In this document: one piece after another, positions 1 through 7,959 of the stretch
Numbering within the stretch: the first letter of the stretch is position 1
How the letters are laid out: every line of letters starts with the position of its first letter
From: Ectocarpus siliculosus
Lineage: Eukaryota > Sar > Phaeophyceae > Ectocarpales > Ectocarpaceae
Assembly: GCA_000310025.1 (NCBI GenBank)
Contig: FN648909.1
Coordinates: forward strand, 1 to 22,472
DNA: 22,472 bases
Reading direction: 5' to 3'
Made by a program: the position numbers and the translations under genes
Notes under the pieces: model-generated
The model's database searches: none
What the model saw: the letters and a program-made list of their open reading frames with translations, nothing else
Told to the model about the DNA's origin: nothing

Positions 1-1278
1 GCCTACAACAATTCCGTGAACCAGTCGACTGGATTGGCGCCGAACGAGATCCATATCGGACGCATTCCGCGGCTTCCGCTTTCGGTCTTCGATCATCCAA
101 CGGTAGGTGGTCATCAAAGCTTAGCCCGTGACCAACTCGAGTATTGCAACTTGGCTGTCGATCGTCAGCGCCGGGCCTACGACCTGGTCCGTGAGTACAA
201 CGCCCTGAAGATCTCGCGAGTCGAACGCCGTAATTCATCCCTGCTGGACGCCATCCACAAGCTCCCGCAATTTACTGTTGGCGGGTGGGCTTGGGTCTAC
301 AACACGGCTGCTACAATTCGACAGGGTGTGCGGAACGACACGGATCACCAGGTGCTCAAGGCCAAATTCGCGCTTTCCTGGACGGGGCCTTACAAAGTTC
401 TTGCGGTGGGTCCCGCGTCGGCCGACGCCACCCCAGATGGAAGCCCGTTGGCGCGTAAACTCCTCTACCTGGACCTGCCTTCTGATCTTTCCGGCCCAGC
501 AGCTCGATGTCGCGTATCTGTCCTTCGTTGCAAGCCCTGTCGCAATCCGTACGAGAAGGACGACCTGCCCCAATCTCTACCCGCTGAGCTTTCGCGTTAT
601 GTCCTGCACTCTTTCGGCGATAAATGTCCACCGTTTCACGTCACCGCGGATGATGTGTCGGTGCCTGTCGGGCGCCTCGAGGTCGACTACATTTCGGGAC
701 ACCAATTGGTGCGGGGCCGTAGCGGCGTTCTCGCTGTCCTGTACCAGACGCATTGGCTAGGCCTGACTACTCCTTCTTGGGAACGGGAGTCCGACCTCGA
801 TCAATTCCGTCGACACATCCTCTTGTACTGGTCTCGAGAGGTCTGCCAAAGCAAGCAGGGTAACCGCACGTATCGAGTGGCTCGGACACGCGCGGCACAA
901 CGGGAGCTCGCCCGGAATCGTGGCGAACGCTATTTGCCTCCTGGGGCTGACCTTGTGCTTCACGCGACTTGGCTCCGTCGATTCAGCATTTCGCCCCTTC
1001 CAGTAGGAGCGCGGCTGTGGTACAAGGCCCGCGACGGATTATGGTGGACAGGACGTATTGGTGCTCATCAGGATGGCTCGTACATCGTTCGATTTCTGGA
1101 TGACCCGGGCCCCAGCGTTCTCCCTCTGCCAGCGCACCTCTACTCCACCGCCTTGGACGCCGTCTGTGGATCGTGGTGTTTAGAAAAACATCGCTCGCGC
1201 CCTTTGGGCGACGCCCGGGATCGCACTCCTCCCATTACTGACTCCTTACCGTCGGCTGTTCCCAATATTTCTTCCTAG
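1..1278 (+). CDS. Ty3/gypsy polyprotein C-terminus (integrase end, chromodomain, Tudor-like domain), 5' partial
   Basis: This is the last part of a gypsy-class Pol polyprotein. The reading frame is already open at base 1 (codons AYNNSV), so the true start lies outside the window; the GTG at 16 is not a real start. Counting residues from base 16: residues 1-25 are the end of the integrase core region (NQSTGLAPNEI, GRIPRLP). Residues 88-132 are the integrase C-terminal GPY/F module (KFALSWTGPYKVL). Residues 216-272 match a chromodomain (GRLEVDYI, VLYQTHWLGL, PSWERESDL, LLYW), expected to guide integration to marked chromatin. Residues 327-388 form a second small domain (PVGARLWYKARDGLWWTGRI, YIVRFLDDPGP) with the pattern of a Tudor/Agenet-like beta-barrel; this is inferred from pattern only. 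The stop is TAG at 1276-1278. A long non-coding 3' region, a polypurine tract and a probable LTR follow. A related fragment lies at 14194-14700 on the other strand. Confidence 0.85.
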   Translation, partial: AYNNSVNQSTGLAPNEIHIGRIPRLPLSVFDHPTVGGHQSLARDQLEYCNLAVDRQRRAYDLVREYNALKISRVERRNSSLLDAIHKLPQFTVGGWAWVYNTAATIRQGVRNDTDHQVLKAKFALSWTGPYKVLAVGPASADATPDGSPLARKLLYLDLPSDLSGPAARCRVSVLRCKPCRNPYEKDDLPQSLPAELSRYVLHSFGDKCPPFHVTADDVSVPVGRLEVDYISGHQLVRGRSGVLAVLYQTHWLGLTTPSWERESDLDQFRRHILLYWSREVCQSKQGNRTYRVARTRAAQRELARNRGERYLPPGADLVLHATWLRRFSISPLPVGARLWYKARDGLWWTGRIGAHQDGSYIVRFLDDPGPSVLPLPAHLYSTALDAVCGSWCLEKHRSRPLGDARDRTPPITDSLPSAVPNISS

Positions 1279-2536
1279 CGTCGCCGTTTTAGGTTCGAGC
1301 TGGTCTACCTTGGATTTTGTTTGTTTGTTCGTTTGTTTGTTTGTTTTTTTTTTCCTTTCCTTCTTGTTTTCTCCGAGTGGTTTGCCTCTGAACACTTGGA
1401 AAAAGAGTTCCCCAAGTTTCGTCGGTGTTATTTGCCTCTGAACACTTGGAAAAAGAGTTCCCCAAGTTTCGTCGGTGTTGTTTGCCTCTGAACACTTCAA
1501 CAACGAGTTCCCCAAGTTTCGTCGGTATGTTCGCCTCTGACCAGGCAAACCCCGAGTTTCTCGTGTTTCCCTGGGTTCGCCTTTCGCCAACTCATTTTTT
1601 TTTAGCTCCACCGTATCGCCGAAGTGTCATCTAGGCTTGTTACTTCGGGCTTCCATCCCGTGGCGTCGTCTTCTCCCGTGGACATTCGTCGTCGTCCACA
1701 CTTCGTTCCACTTCGTCTCCGTCATCGCTACCTGCCGGCGACGCCTTCATCATCGTCGAGCCCTTGAGTCGTTGTGTTGTTGTGTGTATCTCTGCGATTT
1801 TTCTGTGTTATCTGAGTCTTCCTGTGTTGTGCTTTGCCCGCGCGCCAGGGAAAGTTCGTCAGATCGCTTCTCAGACGTTGATCATTCATGCTTTGCATTC
1901 TTGGTTTTCATCAGGTCTTGCCGTGGCCGCCTCTCTATACGGTTTGAGTTCTCTGACACTCTGGAAATTGTTGTCAGTGTGTTCGCCTGTCATTCATTTC
2001 TCCTGCTCTTCTTTGACGCTTTCCTAGATTGGTTGCGTTGATATCTTCCCCTTTACGTCGCGTCCAGTATCAAAGGCCGTATTCGTTCGGAAATTTTGCT
2101 TGGGTTTTGAGTTTTGTTGCAGCATTTTGGGGCTCTCTCGGGTAGTCGCCCTCATTCCTCCCATTGTTATACGCGCGGGTGCGCGTAAACGAGTGGTGTG
2201 TGGCGTTTAGGTTTTGACTTTATTTCTCTTGCCGTCGTCTGTTGCGGATAGCGTCCTGTGCAGCACTACATATTTTTCTTGGCCTTATCCCTTCATTGAT
2301 AGGAGCGTTGTCATTGAGATGTCGATGTGTCGTCTCGTGGCCGTTCGCATCCATCTTTCGTCTCAATGATGGTGTGGGGGTTGATTCGGGATGTTTCTAC
2401 AACTCACCCTCCTTTTTGGATGTTTTGTGAAGAGTCATATCTTCGATTCATGAGCATCAATCGTCAGCTAAAATCTTCGTTGTAGCTTTTAGGAGTTGAG
2501 CATTGATTTGAGTATAGAATCTGCATATATGATATT
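1279..2536 (+). other. Gypsy 3' non-coding region between pol stop and polypurine tract
   Basis: About 1.26 kb without a convincing gene. It opens with a GTTTG-rich simple repeat (about 1317-1352) running into a T tract, then 50-bp tandem repeats (1381-1580), then T/C-rich sequence. The ORFs here are short and give Cys/Ser/Phe-rich translations without recognisable domains. The minus-strand gypsy fragment at 13440-14700 also has a GTTTG/T-rich stretch just after its coding end, which supports this being element sequence and not host DNA. A long 3' spacer between pol and the LTR is known in several gypsy lineages. Confidence 0.6.
1381..1580 (+). repeat. 50-bp tandem repeat, three units plus a diverged fourth
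   Basis: Units run 1381-1430, 1431-1480 and 1481-1530, each beginning TTTGCCTCTGAACACTT and ending in CCCCAAGTTTCGTCGGT plus a few bases. Units 1 and 2 differ only at the last base. Unit 3 has CAACAAC in place of GGAAAAA. A fourth, decayed unit (TCGCCTCTGACCAGG and onward) covers about 1531-1580. The units abut with no spacers. Confidence 0.9.
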
Positions 2537-2549
2537 CAGGGTGGGCTAG
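2537..2549 (+). promoter_or_regulatory. Gypsy polypurine tract (plus-strand primer site)
   Basis: The G-rich stretch AGGGTGGGCTAG lies directly before a TGTTA that fits an LTR start. The 18-bp string covering the tract and LTR start (CAGGGTGGGCTAGTGTTA) recurs exactly at 15099-15116, again before a TGTTA. Conservation of exactly this boundary at two loci with otherwise diverged flanks supports a reverse-transcription priming site. Confidence 0.55.
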
Positions 2550-2739
2550 TGTTAAGGAGTGTGGCTGCTAGCTTAAATAGGGTACATCTTATTGTTGATA
2601 GGATGTGGGTCGGTCTCAGGAGGTATACCCTTCAGACACCTACCCTCTTAGGATTTTGTCTAGTCTGCGTACCCCCCTGAGGTGAAGTTGGATCCCCACT
2701 TCACCTCAGACCCTTGCTGATCGTCTCTCAGCAATAACA
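2550..2739 (+). mobile_element. Probable 3' LTR of the gypsy element, short (about 190 bp)
   Basis: The stretch starts with TGTTA right after the polypurine tract. A matching inverted end, TAACA, occurs at 2735-2739, which would give a 190-bp LTR. The 3' boundary is a guess from these 5-bp inverted ends, since the 5' LTR is outside the window. It holds a strong hairpin (2677-2709) and a second one (2714-2734) close to its 3' end. Confidence 0.4.
2677..2709. repeat. Perfect 12-bp hairpin in the probable LTR
   Basis: CTGAGGTGAAGT at 2677-2688 pairs without mismatch with ACTTCACCTCAG at 2698-2709 across a 9-nt loop. A second hairpin of 7 bp (TTGCTGA / TCAGCAA, 2714-2720 with 2728-2734) follows within 5 nt. 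Transcribed, the pair could form a double stem at the RNA 3' end, possibly acting in polyadenylation or strand transfer; that role is inferred. Confidence 0.8.
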
Positions 2740-3158
2740 AGCAACTTTCTCATCTCTACGTGATCGTGGACAAGCGTGTCAACGACAGAACCTACCTTCA
2801 TCTATCTCTAGGAGCAAGCTACCACCCACGGCTTCCCCTCCTTTAAACTCATCCGAGCCTCATGTCCCCACCACTGGACAGACAGCTCTGCGGTGTGCGT
2901 CTAATGTAAATGTGTAGGTGTTTGTTGATCGGAAGCTGTGGAAGGAACTGAGGGGAGGGTGGGTTGAGACAAGGTCCACCAGCCTCAAATGAACAACTTG
3001 CCTACAACCAGGAGCACATCCAGACTATGAGCTGCTGGGAGGTGGCCAAAACATTTTTTTCCTTGTACTCTCTATCGACGCCATCTTCTCAACATATGTA
3101 TCTGTTGCGGATTGAAATGCTGCTTAAAAAATAGCGGTGTAGAACCCAAAATTATAGG
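2740..3158. other. Intergenic sequence, no feature recognised
   Basis: No ORF with recognisable content, no RNA gene and no repeat seen elsewhere in the window. It separates the probable gypsy LTR from the foldback element. Confidence 0.5.
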
Positions 3159-3163
3159 CTGAG

Positions 3164-4432
3164 ACCCATGTTTATGGTCGCCAAATCTTTGAAAAAAATC
3201 TTCAAATGTTATCAAACATTTGCGCGCGAATATCTGCCAGAGGAACATTTGAGTACCGTTTTTATGGGCAAACAAATCTTTATCGTGTGGTTTTCTCGAA
3301 ATGCATCGCACGTGCGGCGGGAATCGTGGTCTACTGCTACCAAACGATTTGTGACCTGTTTGTGACAGACAAACCACAAATGCGTCATGGAAACTGAATG
3401 TAACGAGCTCGCAAAGGGCTCCCCACAACCCTTTATGCACTGAGCTGATGCTGTGCCCGCCAATATGTGGCGATAGCGCTCCGGGCGTGCGAGAAAAAAT
3501 GTTCTCGGTGTCAAAAAGAGACCAAAACGTGCGTCAGCGCTTCCCAACGGCAAAAAGTCGGCCGCTTGAGAGGACATGTGAGTACTAAACTATCCAGCTC
3601 TCGTCCTCTAGACCATCGATTCATGTTTTATCTTCTTGGTTGTCTTCTCCATCAACGACTCTCATCCGGTTGTGCGTGGGTTAGCAGTGGCCGCGCTCAG
3701 CCGGCAGGGAGGCACATCGTTGTGCGCGCAAAGTTGTGGACACAACGTTTTTGTCGGTCTATTTTTTCACTTGAATATAGAGGGCTTGTTCCTCCGTCCC
3801 AAAAAAGACTTTTTCAACACATCGAGTTCACAGCGACGCGCCTCCCTGCCTGTTGAGTACGTCCACTGCTGAACCACGCACACCCGGATGAGAGCCGTTG
3901 ATGGAGAAGACACCCAAGAAAACAAAACATGAACCGATGGTCTAGAGGACGAGAGCTGGATAGTTTTGTGCTCACCTCTCCTCTCAAGCAGCCGACTTTT
4001 TGCCGTTCGGAGACACAAACCACGCTTTCTCCGTGCCCTCCAAACCACCCCTGTCTGTTTGTTTTTTTGTGCACGCTTGACGAGCTCCCGCCATGTATCA
4101 GCCGGCAAAACATTGACACGGTGACGCTAGGGTTGCCCGGATCCCTCTATGAGCTTGCTACGTTGAGTGTGCGCTGCGCAGTGCTTGGTGTTTAGGACGG
4201 AAGGGGCGGTCGGCTACTAATCTCGCCGCTCTTGGGAAACATTTTCGCGACCTGCCCCATTTCAAAATGTTTGAGAATATTTTGTCAAACGAGCGACTTT
4301 TGCCCCATTTCAAAATGTTTGAGAATATTTTGCCGAAGATTTTCTCCCATAAACAGTGAAACAAAATCTTTGTCCGCAAATGTTTGAAAATATAAACATT
4401 TTCGCAAAGATTTGGCGACCATAAACATGGGT
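3164..4432. mobile_element. Foldback-type element with long imperfect inverted repeats and 5-bp target duplication
   Basis: The ends are inverted copies of ACCCATGTTTATGGTCGCC, continuing to AAATCTTTG (left end at 3164, right end at 4432). Outside them CTGAG occurs as a direct repeat (3159-3163 and 4433-4437), a good target-site duplication. The inverted similarity resumes strongly in the inner arms, about 3546-3716 against 3836-4006, which by eye agree at roughly four of five bases over about 170 bp (for example GGCAAAAAGTCGG, CCAGCTCTCGTCCTCTAGAC). The middle of each arm is less alike. A spacer of about 120 bp (3717-3835) separates the arms. No transposase frame is present, so it would be non-autonomous. 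A 5-bp duplication does not identify a superfamily. All ORFs inside are short and mirror one another because of the inverted repeat. Confidence 0.8.
4253..4332 (+). repeat. Two 32-bp direct repeats inside the foldback right arm
   Basis: TGCCCCATTTCAAAATGTTT followed by GAGAATATTTTG occurs at 4253-4284 and again, identical, at 4301-4332. The left arm has no matching pair, so the copy arose after the arms diverged. Confidence 0.85.
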
Positions 4433-4437
4433 CTGAG

Positions 4438-4640
4438 TCTTACGGTCTGATTATTTCCGGATTGGATTTGGGGGGGGGGGTCTTTTTCTGAGCCAAAAAA
4501 ATAATTTGGGCGTCTTACGGGTAGGAAAATGAAAAATTCCAACAGCCCCAAATCTAACAGAACCAATTCCAACAGCGATTCCGGCCGGCCTGTTATAAAA
4601 TTGGCCCACTTTCCAACAGCGATCCTGTTGCAATATCGCA
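4438..4640. other. Spacer between foldback and hAT-like elements
   Basis: About 200 bp without a gene. It has a G run near 4471-4480 and three copies of TTCCAACAGC (near 4537, 4566 and 4610), two of them followed by GAT. No further assignment is possible. Confidence 0.5.
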
Positions 4641-5169
4641 GTTAAAAATAGGCCCTTCCCCCGTCGGCGATTTTTCTTTTTTTTTTTCGGCGATTCACGA
4701 TTTTTTTTCGGCAAATACTACTGATGGAAAAAAAAACTTTTTCGGCGACATTCGGCGATTCAGTATGTTTTTTCGGTGAGTCCTGTTTCATTTTCGGCGA
4801 TTTTCGGCGATTTTCTTATTTTCTTCGGCTGCTACCTCATGCTATTTTTAACTTCAGCGACTTCATCGAAGCGACTTTCGCGACGCAACATGTACTTCTA
4901 GTACACACAAACGAGCGGGTCGCGAGGCTGTCGACTGTTGGACTGCTGCAGAGGTCACCTGCCGGCGATTAGCGAACGAAGTAGTTTGCCCTTTTATTTC
5001 TTTGCTAGAGACAGCATAACAGCATGCAATATTCCTAACCTGCACTCAACATCGAAAAAGTTCTGAAATAGGATAGGATGACGCGCGACTTGGGGGCAAA
5101 AAAATGTTTTGCTCCTACGACCTACGACACAATAAAGACATAAGCATTAAATTTACAAATCACAGGTCT

Positions 5170-5865
5170 TCAGTCGCTGTCTTCATCGCTGTCATCGCTT
5201 TCGTCGCTACCGCCGCCGCCGTTGTTGGCATCTGCGGCGCTTTCCTCCTTCTCTTCTGAGCTACTTTGGACCCTGCCCCTGTTGTACTTGAGCAGTGCGG
5301 TCGCTGTACACGCTCTCTTCTTGTCGTTCATTAAAGCAACACCGCAGGATGGAAAACACTCGTTCCATGAACGCAGAGGATGGTTGCAAAAGCGGCATCG
5401 ATTTTGAAGTTTCGGCGGAAGTGGTGCCACCAACGCTATGTTGGCGTGCAGAGAGGCCCTGCTGCTAGAAGAAGCTGAACCAACAGAAGAGACCCGCGAC
5501 GAAGCTCTTGCACCGGAAGCAGGTGGTGCGGCTCTGCCGCTGCCGCTGCTGCCGCTGCCAGTGTTGCCGCTGCCTCTGCTCCCGCCGCTGCCGCTGCCGC
5601 TGTCGCCGCTGGTGGCAGCCGCGGCACTTGTCTTTTGGCGGACAAATTGCACCTCATTATTGTCCGAATCCCCTTCGCTTTCACTGCTATTATCCCACCT
5701 ACTATTAGAGCAGGCTTGCATACCGCTAAGAGGCGACGACATAGCACCGCCGTTCAGCCGTGTGTGAAGCTGTGCAGCTGTACAGAGCTGCAAACCTATG
5801 ACATGTAATAACATGTTATTATATGTCATAGCCTTCTGCTTTGTAGAGCTACGAAGGAGGTACAT
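5170..5865 (-). CDS. Unrecognised Ser/Gly-rich acidic protein with a Cys cluster, inside the hAT-like element
   Basis: An open frame of 231 codons in the middle of the hAT-like element. If translation starts at the internal Met 42 (position 5742), the product is 190 residues and avoids the palindrome that overlaps the first codons. In order: an acidic Ser-rich stretch (SSESEGDSDNNE, residues 60-71); a Gly/Ser low-complexity run (about 85-118) and a Ser-rich run (about 121-138); a Cys cluster C157-x2-C160-x9-C170-x3-C174-x11-C186 with H162 nearby; then a highly acidic tail (SDESDDSDEDSD). The Cys spacing could bind zinc, but I cannot match it to a named finger. On the minus strand an AATAAA lies about 170 nt after the stop (4993-4998). 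It could be a captured host gene fragment, an accessory ORF, or a chance frame in repetitive DNA. Confidence 0.4.
   Translation of the reverse strand: MYLLRSSTKQKAMTYNNMLLHVIGLQLCTAAQLHTRLNGGAMSSPLSGMQACSNSRWDNSSESEGDSDNNEVQFVRQKTSAAAATSGDSGSGSGGSRGSGNTGSGSSGSGRAAPPASGARASSRVSSVGSASSSSRASLHANIALVAPLPPKLQNRCRFCNHPLRSWNECFPSCGVALMNDKKRACTATALLKYNRGRVQSSSEEKEESAADANNGGGGSDESDDSDEDSD
5796..5831. repeat. Near-perfect 36-bp palindrome
   Basis: CTATGACATGTAATAACA is followed by its own inverted copy with one mismatched pair (GTAATAAC against ATAATAAC, counted from the outside). The central 16 bases TAATAACATGTTATTA are perfect. Weaker inverted similarity extends outward to about 5772-5856 (AGCTGTACAGAGC against AGCTCTACAAAGC). 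The palindrome overlaps the first codons of the ORF at 5170-5865. Confidence 0.85.
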
Positions 5866-6051
5866 ACAGGGGCACCGTGAATTTAATCGGCGACAATCGG
5901 CGACATCTTTTTCGATTCGGCGGAGCCCCCTTCAGAATCGGCGACTTTTTTTTTTCCCCGGCGATTTTTTTTTCAGCTGTTTTTTTCGGTGACATTTTTC
6001 AGAAATCGGTGTTTTCGGCGATCGCCGGCGGGGGAAGGGCCTAGTTAGAAA

Positions 6052-6739
6052 TGGGGGGGGGTACTGTGGTGCGGAGTCACCATGTTCTTGCTGAGTGAGA
6101 CTGCAGCAGTACTACTGTATACATGTACGCTCAAACAAACTGGCCCCGAGGGGTCCGCAAGTCAATAGAAATCAACGATAGATATTCTGGAGTCCTCCGC
6201 TCCCTCTGCGTGTTATGCGAGGTAACAACTGAGACTAGGAGTCAGCATCACGGCCCAGAGAGAAAGAGGTACACCCACTTGGTTCAATCTTTGTGCTTCA
6301 CACGCAAGCAGAGACAAGGCTATCTGACCCAGAAAAAGAGAGAAAAAAGAGCGACAAAGAGATCAAGAGAAAAAGAGACTCCATCGTTATGTACATAATG
6401 TATACAACGATTTTTCGGCTTTTCGATTCCGATAGACAAGACTACGGACTGACATGTCCCTTTCACCCCCGACGGGACCGCGCGCTCGTTGAGTGCCGAA
6501 ATTCTTCACCACTTCCTTGCCTCTCCCAACACCGTCCCTTCTTGCCGCCCCTACAAACCCTCTCCCCGTAGCAAGCTCATAGAGGGATCCGGACAACAAT
6601 CCTTCTTCTTCCTCTTTCCTTCCTCCCGGACACTCACCACCATCTGCCCTGGATGCTGGCCCCCGGCCCCAATGGGGGGCGGGGGGCCAATCCCTAACCC
6701 TAGTATTGATACATTGGGGGGAAACGTTCGCCACACTTT
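6052..6739. other. Non-coding spacer with a GC hairpin
   Basis: No convincing gene. It contains a purine-rich run near 6320-6380, a 25-bp segment (6568-6592) that is an exact inverted match to part of the foldback right arm (4137-4161), a very GC-rich inverted repeat at 6658-6688 with G runs able to form a quadruplex, and two telomere-like CCCTAA units at 6692-6703. Confidence 0.5.
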
Positions 6740-6962
6740 AGTCTTTTAGTTGGTATCCTCGAAAATCTTCTAGTGGACAAGGTCAGGGGTTCGAATCGTG
6801 GCGTGAGCGAGCTTTTCTTTCTATAAACATCGATGGCAAATCACCGCAGGAGGGGTGGCTTGGGGACGAGAAACTTTCTCTGTGGTCACGAGTGGGAGCA
6901 AACGGCACAAATATAATGCTGTGATAGGCACTGATGTTTTGAAGTGAAAACCAAAACATGCA
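6740..6962 (+). mobile_element. tRNA-derived SINE, copy 1
   Basis: The head carries degraded internal RNA polymerase III promoter boxes: an A-box remnant TTTTAGTTGG (6744-6753) and a B-box GGTTCGAATCG (6788-6798, one change from GGTTCGAATCC). The head and a body of about 150 bp match copy 2 at 18324-18635 in the same order (AGCGAGCTTTTCTT, then ACCGCA, AACGGCAC, AATGCTGTGA, TTTGAAGTGA). Copy 2 has about 95 extra bases just after the head. The sequence is not a functional tRNA gene. Confidence 0.7.
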
Positions 6963-7506
6963 TTATATACTCATACGGTGGAGCATCGCGGGCGGTGGGT
7001 CATAAGTTGATAGAGGTCGAGTAGGTCTGCGAGAACGGCTGATGACGTGTGCGTGCGCCCATGTTGATGCTGTCAATCATGTTCATGTAGGGACGTGCGT
7101 ACAGTATATACAGTTCGGGACCTCTACACTAGATCATTTCCTTTCGTGGGTAATGAAAACTTCGTGTTCAATGCATTTGTCCCTACCAAGACGCGCGTCA
7201 CCAATCCATCCTGCATTCGGTGCGCCAATAACCCTTGTTTTTTTCGTGGAAATTTTTTGACGATACCAACGATTGATTGTAACTTGATGCAGAGTTGCTG
7301 TTGTAGGAAGAAGAATATAGTGGCTTAATGGCGGTCGTCTCTGTTGATATCATTGAGTGTCACTTGTTCAGCACGTGACAATGCTGAGACGAGGCATATG
7401 AACATCTTAACTACGATCGTCCCCGCCCGCGTCATGGGTCGATTTCGGAAGACGCGGTATGAAAAGTTGGTCGAGGGTCCAATAGGGGGAATCCCTGGTA
7501 TTGCTG
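6963..7506. other. Sequence flanking the copia insertion, no gene recognised
   Basis: About 540 bp of unique-looking sequence. The short ORFs here have no recognisable content. Its right end, joined to 13034 onward, reconstitutes the site before insertion (GCTG-CATAC-TACATTAACG). Confidence 0.5.
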
Positions 7507-7511
7507 CATAC

Positions 7512-7731
7512 TGACAGCAGTTCAGCAGTTGTCTGGGCTGCCGTGTGCTGCTGTGTAGTTGGCAGTAGTGGCGCAGTTTGGGTAGATAAACACAGAGTGA
7601 TTCATTAACATACAAAGCGACCAAGCCTGCCTTCACCTGACGGTTACAGACTTGAAGTCACGCCTTCACAATACTGCACAAAACCCATGCAGTAGAATAG
7701 AGTCAGTTCTTGCACTACAATACTCCTGACA
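7512..7731 (-). repeat. 3' LTR of the copia element
   Basis: 220 bp, identical to 12809-13028. It is bounded by the target duplication CATAC on its outer side and by a purine tract on its inner side. It should hold the RNA 3' processing site. Confidence 0.96.
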
Positions 7732-7825
7732 TGTCCTCTCAAGAGCTACGGCATTCTAATTCTGAAATACAAGACACGATCTTCTCTCTCTCAATGTCCT
7801 CTCAAAACGATATCAATGTCCTCTC
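7731..7825 (-). promoter_or_regulatory. Copia polypurine tract region, motif present three times
   Basis: On the minus strand GAGAGGACAT lies at the edge of the 3' LTR (7731-7740, its last base being the first base of the LTR). The same 10-mer recurs at 7794-7803 and 7816-7825 in the same orientation. The first, next to the LTR, is the likely plus-strand primer; the others may be duplicates or extra primers. Confidence 0.55.
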
Positions 7826-7959
7826 CAACAAATGTCTACGAATACGTGCTTTCTGAATAACTCAAAAACGATACTCACTAACTGCCATAGTTTTCAAGCA
7901 GCGAAATGTTTTCTTCTTATCATACGAATGCTCTTCCAACCGAAATCTCCAACTCATGC

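Larger units (their letters stand above)
4649..6043. mobile_element. hAT-like DNA transposon, 1395 bp, with subterminal CGGCGA arrays
   Basis: The termini are inverted repeats beginning TAGGCCCTTCCCCCG, then T or C, then CGGCGAT (left 4649 onward; right, in reverse complement, ending at 6043). Flanking 8-mers agree at 7 of 8 positions: GTTAAAAA at 4641-4648 and GTTAGAAA at 6044-6051. An 8-bp duplication with TAG-starting termini fits the hAT superfamily. Inside both ends lie many copies of CGGCGAT/CGGCGAC and variants (CGGTGA, CGGCGG) separated by T runs: about 4663-4835 on the left and 5889-6030 on the right. The motifs point the same way on the plus strand at both ends and resemble the subterminal transposase-binding repeats known in hAT elements. 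The interior carries one minus-strand ORF and no recognisable hAT transposase, so the copy is probably non-autonomous. Confidence 0.7.

Noticed and set aside
1381-1580. Regular repeats considered as a CRISPR array
   Set aside because: The 50-bp units abut with no spacers and sit in a retrotransposon tail of eukaryotic DNA.
1637-2041. A 134-codon frame in the gypsy 3' region considered as an envelope-like gene
   Set aside because: It is a Ser/Cys/Phe-rich translation of T/C-rich DNA with no signal-peptide and transmembrane layout typical of an envelope protein, and no matching frame in the second gypsy fragment.
6692-6703. Telomere-like CCCTAA units
   Set aside because: Only two units in the middle of spacer DNA; chance or a minor relic.
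6740-6815. tRNA-like sequence considered as a tRNA gene (also 18324-18395)
   Set aside because: The promoter boxes are present, but the acceptor ends do not pair and the anticodon arm is poor; both loci share a long body, as a SINE does.
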